NCBI GenBank assembly: GCA_036562565.1
Contig: DATCJY010000088.1
Coordinates: 1 to 25,012 of the forward strand
Length of the DNA stretch: 25,012 nt
Reading direction: 5' to 3'
Origin: DATCJY01 sp036562565
GTDB lineage: Bacteria > Bacteroidota > Bacteroidia > Flavobacteriales_D > Sanyastnellaceae
This document shows positions 7,445-16,900 of this stretch, piece by piece (positions within the stretch are counted from its first letter, which is position 1; every line of letters begins with the position of its first letter). The notes beneath the pieces are model-generated. The model saw only the letters and a list, made by a program, of their open reading frames with translations. It searched no databases and was not told the origin of the DNA. The position numbers and the translations under genes were made by a program.

Positions 7445-9118
7445 ATGATGAATAGGACAAAGCATTTCTTCTTGCTATTGCTGACATTAACCGTGAGCAG
7501 CGCCTACGCCCAAATACAGGATTTTAGCGATACTTATCCAAACGGCAACAAGAGAAGCGAAGGAAAATTTCTGGCCGGATTTGAAGAAGGCGAATGGAAA
7601 TATTATTACGAAGACGGTTCCATACAGGAAATAAGCAACTACCGCAAAGGGAAATTCCACGGCAGTGTAATGCGCTACCATCCCGGTGGGCAACTCATGG
7701 TTGAAGGTTATTTCAAAAACGGCAAGCAGGACAGCATTCAGAAAACCTTTACCAAGGAAGGGCAGCTCATTGAAGAAGGGCATTACCTCAAAGGAGAAAA
7801 AATTGGCAAATGGTTTAGCTATTATCCCTCAGGCGATACGCTACAGGTGGACGAATACATCAACAATATGCGCCATGTATTGTCCTATTATCCTGAACCA
7901 AAAAAACCAACGATACAAAACGGAAACGGAGTAATGGAGGAGTTCTATGCCAATGGCAACCTCCTGCGCAGAACTACTTATTACAAAGGCTTACCTCATG
8001 GAACCTACATTGAAAACTATGTAGGCGGCAGCAAGCGCATTGAAGGCAAATACCATGAAGGCACTGAAGACAGTACGTGGACAGAGTTCTATCCATCAGG
8101 CAAAATCAAACGCATCACGCACTACCGCCAAGGTGTGCTGCATGGTGAGTTTGAAGATTACAACACATTTGGCCAACTCCAAGTGAGCGGGCGTTATAAC
8201 GATGGAAAGAAATCAGGTCTATGGATTTGGTACATGGGCAATGGCCAGAAAGACATGGAAGGAGAATTTGTTGATGACCTACAACACGGGGATTGGACCT
8301 ATTACTACGGCAATGGCAACAAACACTACTGGGGTAAATACGAGAATGGCTTGATGACAGGATTCTGGCAATACCAATACTTTGAAGGGCAAAAGTGGCG
8401 CGAAGGCAATTATGAAAAAGGAAAACGCGAAGGATTATGGACCTACTGGTTTGAAAGCGGACAAAAACTCATGGAAGGCCACTTCAAGAATGACAAAGAA
8501 GAAGGCGAATGGAAAAGTTGGTATGAAAACGGACGCCAAAAGGACATTGGCAATTTCAAAAACGGCAAGATGTATGGCAAATGGGTTGGTTATTATCCTA
8601 ACGGCATCAAGAGCTACGAAGGCCAATGGACCATACTCAAAGGCATGGATGCCTATACCAAAAAATGGGCTGACCAATACAATGTGAACTCCACTGCTCC
8701 TGCAGTTGGTGATGTGAAGACCGGAAAATGGACCTACTGGAGCGAGCAAGGCCGAATGGAAAAAATGGAAACTTACAATGACAAAGGGCAACTTCACGGC
8801 CCTTATGAAACCTATAATCTCAACGGCCGCATCGAAAGTAAAGGGAGCTATAAAAACGGAAAACCGGAAGGCAAATGGGAGTATTACTATCCTCACGGCT
8901 CCATCATGAGAACATGTTCTTACAAAGAAGGTAAATTGGAAGGCAAGAGTTCTGTATATAGCAAAAACAACCGCCTAATTGAAGAAAGCCACTATAAAAA
9001 CGGCAAGCTGGACGGATTATACACCAGCTTTGATGAAAAGACCGGTAAAATAAAATTGAAACAAATCTATCGCGAAGGCCGCGTTACAGAAGTGCTGGAA
9101 GGCAAACCCGGCATGTAA
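7445..9118 (+). CDS. Secreted MORN_2 / YwqK-type repeat protein
   Basis: This 557-residue protein has a signal peptide (MNRTKHFFLLLLTLTVSSAYAQ; start at 7445 or the adjacent ATG at 7448). The rest is built from about 20 repeats of roughly 23 residues of the form YPNG..k.EG.y.nGk.eGkW..Y, which is the MORN_2 pattern found in the YwqK antitoxin family and in many Bacteroidota surface or periplasmic proteins. The repeats are regular at residues 28-125 and 165-395, less so near 126-160 and 396-425 where linkers interrupt, and resume to the C-terminus. No enzymatic domain or T9SS tail is present, so it probably stays in the periplasm or at the outer membrane. The YwqK-antitoxin label from annotation pipelines should not be read as function. 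No partner toxin is visible nearby. A weak -7-like TAATATTG lies at 7422-7429. Confidence 0.82.
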   Translation: MMNRTKHFFLLLLTLTVSSAYAQIQDFSDTYPNGNKRSEGKFLAGFEEGEWKYYYEDGSIQEISNYRKGKFHGSVMRYHPGGQLMVEGYFKNGKQDSIQKTFTKEGQLIEEGHYLKGEKIGKWFSYYPSGDTLQVDEYINNMRHVLSYYPEPKKPTIQNGNGVMEEFYANGNLLRRTTYYKGLPHGTYIENYVGGSKRIEGKYHEGTEDSTWTEFYPSGKIKRITHYRQGVLHGEFEDYNTFGQLQVSGRYNDGKKSGLWIWYMGNGQKDMEGEFVDDLQHGDWTYYYGNGNKHYWGKYENGLMTGFWQYQYFEGQKWREGNYEKGKREGLWTYWFESGQKLMEGHFKNDKEEGEWKSWYENGRQKDIGNFKNGKMYGKWVGYYPNGIKSYEGQWTILKGMDAYTKKWADQYNVNSTAPAVGDVKTGKWTYWSEQGRMEKMETYNDKGQLHGPYETYNLNGRIESKGSYKNGKPEGKWEYYYPHGSIMRTCSYKEGKLEGKSSVYSKNNRLIEESHYKNGKLDGLYTSFDEKTGKIKLKQIYREGRVTEVLEGKPGM

Positions 9119-9167
9119 AAACAAACTTCACGAGAGATAAACCAATATCAAACAAAGTTTAAAAATT

Positions 9168-9208
9168 ACACCATCGGTTCATAACCATCCACGATGGTGT
9201 CGTTTATT
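9168..9208 (+). terminator. Probable terminator hairpin after the MORN gene
   Basis: A perfect 9-bp inverted repeat (9168-9176 with 9192-9200) encloses a 15-nt loop and is followed by CGTTTATT. The U-tract is poor, so a regulatory stem in the leader of the protease gene at 9235 is an alternative. Confidence 0.5.
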
Positions 9209-9234
9209 AGCAACTTAATATACTAATACTGAAA

Positions 9235-10833
9235 ATGAGAAAATTCTTCTATTCCGGTCTTCTGGCTGTTGCACTCGCTGTAGGAGCCTATTCACCGGCT
9301 ATGTCTCAGTCTTCCTTTGAAAACTGGCACATGTTGGACATGCAAACGGATGGCAAACCAGGTATCAGTGCCATCAAAGCATACAACGAACTTCTGAAAG
9401 GAAAAACTTCCACTCCCGTCATAGTGGCCATTATCGACAGCGGCACCGAGACCTTCCATGAGGATCTCAAAGCAAACATCTGGGTGAACCCGAACGAGAT
9501 TCCGAACAACGGCATCGATGATGACAACAACGGATATATAGACGATGTACACGGATGGAGCTTTATCGGTGGGAAAGGTGGTGATATTTCCTGGGACAAC
9601 CTCGAAATCACACGTATCTACCGCGATTACAAAATGCGTTATGGAAATGTAACTGATGAATCAAGCCTCTCAAAAGAAGACAAGAAAGGCTACAAGCGAT
9701 ACCTAGAACTCAAACAAGAGTTTGAACGCAGAAAACAAGAAGCAGACCTCAACCGCATGCAATACGCAATGATTATGCTTTTCTATAAAAAAGCAAAAGA
9801 AGACATTGCCAAAGCGATGGGCAAAGAAGACTACACGCTTGAAGAGCTTGAACAATACGAGCCCACCGATGACTACATGAAGACTGCCAAAGAAATCATG
9901 ATTGCAGACTTAGAAGAAAATGTCATGGAGCAGCTCAAAGAAGTTGAAAATCATTTTACCGGTGCGGCTGATTTTCAATTGAACCTCAGCTTTGACCCTC
10001 GCTCCATGGTAGGAGACAACTATGATGACGTGAATGAACGCTATTACGGTAACAACCACATTGATGGTCCTGAGGCTGAACACGGAACACACGTAGCAGG
10101 TATCGTTGGTGCAGTGCGCAACAACGGAATCGGTATGGATGGAATAGCAGACAATGTTCAACTCATGATTATCCGTTGTGTCCCCAATGGAGACGAGCGT
10201 GATAAAGACGTAGCCAATGCCATCCGCTATGCAGTTGACAACGGTGCGCGCGTAATCAACATGAGCTTTGGAAAATCATTCTCTCCACAAAAAGAAGCCG
10301 TAGATGCCGCGGTCCAATATGCCGCAGAAAAGAATGTATTGCTTGTACATGCTGCAGGAAATGACAGCAAGAACATCGACAAAGAACCCAACTTCCCTAC
10401 CGACAAATATGCCAATGGCAAGAAATGCGCAACTTGGTTGGAGATCGGTGCAAGCGATCAATACATCAATTCACTGCCTGCATCCTTCTCTAACTACGGT
10501 AAGAAAAACGTTGATGTATTCTCTCCCGGTGTAGATATCTATGCAACTCTTCCAAATCAAAAATATGGCAACAACAGTGGAACTAGTATGGCAGCGCCCG
10601 TTACAGCCGGTGTTGCCGCAGTTATCATGAGCTATTATCCGGAGCTTACTGCTAAAGATATCAAAGCTATCATCATGAAAAGTGCCGTGAAATACAAAAA
10701 CACAAAGGTGACAATGCCCGGTAATCCGGATAAGAAAGTGAAGTTCAAAAAACTTTCTGTTACCGGTGGTGTGGTAAACCTTTACGAAGCGCTCAAACTT
10801 GCTGAAACTTGGAAACCGGGAAGTGCTAAATAA
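9235..10833 (+). CDS. S8 family (subtilisin-like) serine protease
   Basis: This 532-residue protein has a signal peptide (MRKFFYSGLLAVALAVGAYS, cleavage near AMSQ-SS) and the complete subtilase triad: Asp68 in VAIIDSGTETFHEDL, His283 in EHGTHVAGIVGA and Ser451 in NSGTSMAAPVTAGVAA, with the oxyanion Asn376 in HAAGND. The spacing between Asp and His is about 215 residues, far more than the roughly 30-40 of classical subtilisins. The extra part (about 125-260) is charged and helical, with runs such as KRYLELKQEFERRKQEADLNR and MKTAKEIMIADLEENVMEQLK. DDDNNGYIDDVHGW just after Asp68 resembles a calcium-binding loop. No T9SS tail is seen, so it probably acts in the periplasm or reaches the surface by another route. 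It is closed by a strong terminator and appears monocistronic. Substrate unknown. Confidence 0.92.
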   Translation: MRKFFYSGLLAVALAVGAYSPAMSQSSFENWHMLDMQTDGKPGISAIKAYNELLKGKTSTPVIVAIIDSGTETFHEDLKANIWVNPNEIPNNGIDDDNNGYIDDVHGWSFIGGKGGDISWDNLEITRIYRDYKMRYGNVTDESSLSKEDKKGYKRYLELKQEFERRKQEADLNRMQYAMIMLFYKKAKEDIAKAMGKEDYTLEELEQYEPTDDYMKTAKEIMIADLEENVMEQLKEVENHFTGAADFQLNLSFDPRSMVGDNYDDVNERYYGNNHIDGPEAEHGTHVAGIVGAVRNNGIGMDGIADNVQLMIIRCVPNGDERDKDVANAIRYAVDNGARVINMSFGKSFSPQKEAVDAAVQYAAEKNVLLVHAAGNDSKNIDKEPNFPTDKYANGKKCATWLEIGASDQYINSLPASFSNYGKKNVDVFSPGVDIYATLPNQKYGNNSGTSMAAPVTAGVAAVIMSYYPELTAKDIKAIIMKSAVKYKNTKVTMPGNPDKKVKFKKLSVTGGVVNLYEALKLAETWKPGSAK

Positions 10834-10860
10834 AAACACTCTTTGGACAGGATATAAAAG

Positions 10861-10891
10861 GAGGTGAACGAATCGTTCACCTCTTTTTTTT
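10861..10891 (+). terminator. Rho-independent terminator of the S8 protease gene
   Basis: A perfect 10-bp stem (10861-10870 with 10874-10883) with a 3-nt AAT loop is followed by eight T's. It starts 28 nt after the stop codon. Confidence 0.92.
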
Positions 10892-10926
10892 GAAAATAAT
10901 TTTTACCTCCACAACTAACCATCTCA

Positions 10927-10957
10927 TTACCAAAACCTAAGCAACATCATATTTTTC
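10927..10957 (+). promoter_or_regulatory. Weak promoter candidate for the giant repeat protein gene
   Basis: TATTTTTC (10950-10957) matches TAnnTTTG except at the last base, with TTA (10927-10929) 20 nt upstream in the -33 position. It lies between the terminator at 10891 and the start at 10996, where a promoter is required. Confidence 0.3.
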
Positions 10958-10995
10958 TTCCAAAACAGAACCATTTATGAAGCACCACCGTAAAA

Positions 10996-13900
10996 ATGCT
11001 CCACCCCCAAAAGCAAAATATGGAAGCGCAAATGTTGACGTTGAGAAAAGTTGTAGTAGCTCTGATTCTCATCCTTGGTATTAGTTACCAATCCTATTCA
11101 CAAAGTGGAACAGAATTCTGGTTCGCTCCACCGGATATAAGTGATGACCATGGTTCGTCTCCGATATTTCTTATCGTTTCATCCAACGGTGAGCCTGCCA
11201 CTGTCACTGTGAGCATGCCTGCAAATAATGGATTTACACCTATTACACGATTTGTACAGGCTAACAAATCCGAAAAAATTGATTTGACAGCCTTTCGGAA
11301 TATTTTGGAAACTCGACCTACCAACCAAGTTCTCAACACAGGTCTTCGCATTCAATCGACTTCATCGATAACTTGCTATTACGAATGCTCTCATAATTCC
11401 AATACAGATATTTGGGCATTGAAAGGACCTAACAGTTTGGGAAAAGAGTTCTATATACCTCTACACAAACACGCTCCATTCTACAACCATAGCTTCACCA
11501 ACCATAAAGCAATTGCATCATTTGACATCTGCGCAACAGAGGACAACACCACCGTAACAATATACTCTCCAACTCCGGTAGATGGCCATCCTGCGCTGAC
11601 ACAATTTTCTATCACCCTCAACAAAGGTCAAACCTATTCCTGCGGATGGACCGGAACTAACTATACACAACCTTCTACTCACCCATCCGGTGCAGTGGTA
11701 ATAGCAAATAAGAACATTACCGTCTCCATTAAAGATGATTCCAACCACAACCCTTCAGGTAGCTGTTATGACATCATGGGAGACCAAATTATTCCGGTCG
11801 ACATTCTGGGAACAGATTATGTTGCCGTGAAAGGTTCGTTGAACGACAATGGCGATGAAAGTATATTCGTGCTAGCCACACAAAACAATACACAAGTCTT
11901 TAAAGATGGCTCAACTACACCTATAGCAACGCTTTTCGCTGGTGAGAGCTATAGAATTGACATGGACTACCTCAGCACGGGATCAGTCAACTCGGTTTAT
12001 ATCAGAACATCCAAACCAGTATATGCTACTCACGTAACGGGCTTTGGCTGTGAAATGGGTATGGCGGTGTTACCACCATTGAATTGCGCTGGTTCACATG
12101 CTTTGAACTTTACTCGTACATCGTCTGAGAATTTCTACATCACTTTGCTTTGTCGCTCTCATGCAGTAAATGGTTTTACTCTTATAGGACCTTCAGCTGC
12201 CGTCATTCCGGTGACTTCATTTGTGGATGTTCCCGGTACGATGGGTGAATGGAAAGCGGCTCGTATTACATACAACACAACACAAATTAAAGTAGACAGT
12301 ACCTACCGTATCACCAACTCGATTGACGTATTTGCATTGGGTATTGGTAATGGTGGATCCACTACCGGATGTCGTTATGGATATTTCTCTGAATTCGTTG
12401 CTCCGATTACTGTAAATGCAGGCCCCGATCAAACCATTTGTGCAAATACTTCTGCAACATTGGAAGGAGCGGTATCCGGTGGTACCACAACCGGTATCTG
12501 GACCACATCCGGTAGCGGAACATTCAGCCCAAGTGCAGAAGCATTGGATGCAGTGTATATACCAAGTGCCGGAGACATTGCAGTAGGTTATGTAACGCTA
12601 ACTCTTACATCCACCGGTGCTTGTAATCCGGTGAGTGATCAAATGGTACTCACCATTACTCCTGCTCCTGTAGCCAATGCCGGTGAAGACATCGTGCGAT
12701 GCAGCAATAATCCGGTGGTATCATTGGCAGGAACCGTAAGCAATGCAACCGGTGGTGTTTGGACCGGTGGTAACGGTACATTCATACCAGGCAATAATGC
12801 TTTGACTACCGTATATACACCAACAGCTGATGAAATAGAAGCAGGTAGCTTGGTGCTCACTCTTACCACAACCGGTAACGGTTTGTGTTCCGCTGTTTCG
12901 GATAACGTAATTATCACATTCACTCCATCACCCACAGTCAATGCCGGTCCGGACCAAGTGAAGTGCGGCAACAATGCAACGGTGTCTTTGTCCGGAACAA
13001 TTACTGTAGCAACCGGTGTTATATGGACCGGTGGTAACGGTACTTTCAGTCCTTCCAACACAGCGCTGAATCCAATTTATACACCAACTGCCGATGAGAT
13101 TGCAAGCGGTAGTGTTACACTCACTTTGACTACAACAGGAAACGGTTTGTGTAATGCAGTAAGCGATGATATCACCATCACATTTACAACTGCTCCACAA
13201 GTAGATGCCGGCCCTGATCAAACCAAGTGTGCAAACAATGCCACCGTTGAACTTGCCGGAACATACACCATTGCAACAGGTATTCAATGGTCAGGTGGAT
13301 TGGGTGTATTCAATCCAAACAGCGCAACACCGAATGCTACATACATTCCAACTGCTGCTGAAATCAATAACGGTAGCATAACATTGACCATTACAACTAC
13401 AGGAAATGGAACATGTCTCGCAGCAACCGATGAAGTAACTATTTACTTCTCACCGGCTCCTACCGTAAATGCGGGTAATGATGTAAGCGTTTGTGCTAAC
13501 AATCCTGCCGTTACACTGAATGGTTCTTACTCTATAGCAACCGGTGCAGTATGGTCAGGTGGTAACGGTACATTCTCTCCGAACAACACTGCCATGAATG
13601 CTGTTTATACACCAACTGCTGCGGAAAGAACAGCCGGCTCAGTAACGCTTACTTTAACTACTACCGGCAATGGCAGCTGTGTGGCTGTATCCGATCAAGT
13701 GGTTATTACCATTACTCCGGCTCCTACTGTCAATGCAGGATTGGACAAAGCTGTTTGTGCCAATAATTCTGCAGTAACATTGAACGGTAATATCTCCGGA
13801 GCTACCGGTGGTTTCTGGAGCGGTGGTGCAGGTAACTTCAGCCCATCGGTAAATGCACTTAATGCAGTATACACTCCAACGGAAACTGAAATATCAAACG

Positions 13901-16900
13901 GAAGTGTAACACTCACATTGACTTCCACCGGCAATGGCAACTGCCTTGCAGTGAGTGATGATGTGACTATATCATTTACTACCGCACCAACTGCCAATGC
14001 GGGTCCAGACCAAACCAAGTGTGGAAACAACGCAACAACGCAATTAGGTGGTTCCGTTACTATCGCAACTGGTGGCCAATGGTCCGGTGGTCTTGGGGTG
14101 TTCAGCCCGTCTCCTAATGCCCTCAATGCAACATATACTCCAACAGAATCTGAAATCAACAGTGGTAGTGTAACGCTCACATTGACAACTACCGGGAATA
14201 ATACTTGTAATGCAGTGACCGATGCAATGGTCATCAACTTCACTCCTGCTCCAACAGTAAATGCAGGTGCTGACATTACTATTTGTGCTAACAATGCAGT
14301 AGCAACTCTCAATGGTTCTTACACGGTTGCAGGAGGTGCTATCTGGTCAGGTGGTAACGGAACATTCTCTCCTAACAATACCACCATGAATGCTACCTAC
14401 ACTCCTACTCCGGCCGAGATTGAAGCAGGTAGTGTAACGCTTACTTTGACTACAACTTCTAACGGTAACTGTAATGCAGTCTCTGATGAAGTAGTCATTC
14501 ACATCACTCCAGCACCGATTGTAAATGCAGGTGCTGACATTACAGCTTGTTCAAACAATCCGGTTGTTACTCTCAATGGCAACATCATTGGTGCTACAGG
14601 AGGTGTTTGGTCCGGTGGCAACGGTTCATTCAGTCCATCAGCCAATGCTACCAATGCCATTTACACTCCAACTGCTGCTGAAATCGAAGCAGGAAGTGTC
14701 ACTCTGACATTGACTTCCACCGGAAACGGCAACTGTAATCCAGTTTCTGATAACGTAACAATCTTCTTTACTTCTTCACCAACGGCTAATGCAGGCCCTG
14801 ATCAAATCAAATGCGCTAACAATGCAACCATTCAATTATCAGGTGCCGTAACCGTAGCTACCGGTGGTCAATGGTCCGGAGGATTGGGCATATTCAATCC
14901 ATCCGCGAACGCACTGAATGCAACTTATACTCCGACTGCCGCAGAAATCAACAGCGGAAGCGTAACGCTCACTTTGACTACAACAGGTAATAACAACTGT
15001 ACTCCTGTAACAGATCAAATTACCATTCAGTTCACTCCTGCTCCTACCGTGGATGCCGGCAATGACATCATCGTATGTGCCAACAATCCCGTGGCAACAT
15101 TGAATGGTTCTTTCACTGTAGCTGAAGGCGTTATTTGGTCAGGTGGTAATGGTACTTTCAGTCCTAACAACACAACACCTAACGCAACTTACACCCCGAC
15201 TGCTGCAGAAATTCAAGCAGGTTCCGTAACCCTGACGCTTACTACTACCGGCAACGGCAATTGTACCGCTGTTAGCGACCTAGTGGTAATCACCATTACA
15301 AGCGCTCCAATTGTCAATGCAGGCGCTGATATAACGGCTTGTACCAACAATTACACGACTACTCTTAACGGTCAAGTATTTGGTGCAACCGGTGGTGTAT
15401 GGTCAGGTGGTAACGGCACATTCTTCCCTAACAACACAGTATTGAATGCAACCTATACTCCTACTCCTGATGAAGTAGAAAGTGGTATGGTCATGCTTAC
15501 ATTGACATCAACCGGTAACGGTAGTTGTGTTGCTGTTTCCGACCAAGTAATCATCACTTATGCTCCAGCTCCGGTTGTCAATGCAGGAAATGATCAAACA
15601 TTGTGTAGCAACAATGCCTCCATCCAACTCAATGGATTTGTGAACAACAGTGCAGGCGGACAGTGGTCAGGTGGTTTGGGAATCTTCTCTCCTTCTGCCA
15701 ACTCATTGAGTGCAACTTATGCGCCTACTGCAACTGAAATTGCACAAGGTTATGTCGTGCTTACTTTGACTTCAACAGGTAATGGTAGCTGTCTTGCTGT
15801 AACCGATGAGATAACCATTTCCTTCACTCCGGCACCTACGGTGAATGCCGGTCCGGACATGACATCATGTGCCAATGCACCACAAGTAGAACTGAGTGGT
15901 TCGTTCACCGTGGCAACAGGTGTGCTGTGGTCAGGTGGTACAGGAACTTACTCTCCTAACGGTGTATCGCCTGATATTACCTATACTCCAAGTGCTGCAG
16001 AAATAGAAGCCGGACAAGTGACACTTACATTGACCACTACCGGCAATGGTAACTGTCTTCCTGAGTCGGATGAAGTAATCATTACAATTGTTCCTGCTCC
16101 GGTTGTGAATGCAGGTCAAGATCAAGTTGTCTGCGTAAACAACCTCAATGTGGCTCTGAGCGGTAGTGTGACTGGTGTCACCAATACCGGTGTTTGGTCA
16201 ACTACTGGAACAGGTACTTTCCTTCCAAGCAATACTGCATTGAATGCTACTTATGTATTGAGTTCTGAAGACTCATTAGCCGGTGGTGTAACACTTACAT
16301 TGACATCTACTGCTAATGGAACATGTCTTCCTGTCTCTGATCAAATGACAATTTCCGTATTGCCAGCAGGCACTGCTAATGCCGGTGCCGATATATCAGT
16401 ATGTGCTAACAATGCTTATGTATCATTGAACGGTACAGTAGGCGGTGGAGCAACAAGTGGTGTATGGTCCACTACAGGAACCGGTGCTTTCAGCCCGTCT
16501 CCAAATACGCTCAACGCTACCTATGTACCTAGTGCATTTGATATAGCCAATGGCTCCGTTACATTGACATTGACTGCCAACAGCTGTAATACTGCTGCAG
16601 ATGAGCTCACTGTAACATTCACTCCTGCTCCTGAGGTAAATGCAGGAACAGATCAAACCGTATGTTCATCTGAAACCGAAATCCAGCTCAACGGTAGCTT
16701 AGGTGGTTCTGCCACAACCGCTATCTGGACAACCAACGGTACAGGTACATTCTCACCTTCAGCCAATGCTTTGAATGTAACCTATACTCCGACTACGGCT
16801 GACATCAACGCTCAGAATATTTACTTCATTCTGACTTCCTCAAACAACGGAAACTGCACAGCAGAATCTGATACAGTTTATGTCAACATTTATCCAACCG

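Noticed and set aside
8435..8896. 153-codon minus-strand open frame within the MORN gene
   Set aside because: Hydrophobic-looking antisense of a regular repeat; it follows the repeat period and is not an independent gene.
10996..12408. True immunoglobulin-binding activity of the IgGFc-binding-like head
   Set aside because: The domain name comes from a eukaryotic protein; a free-living-type bacterial gene context gives no support for antibody binding.
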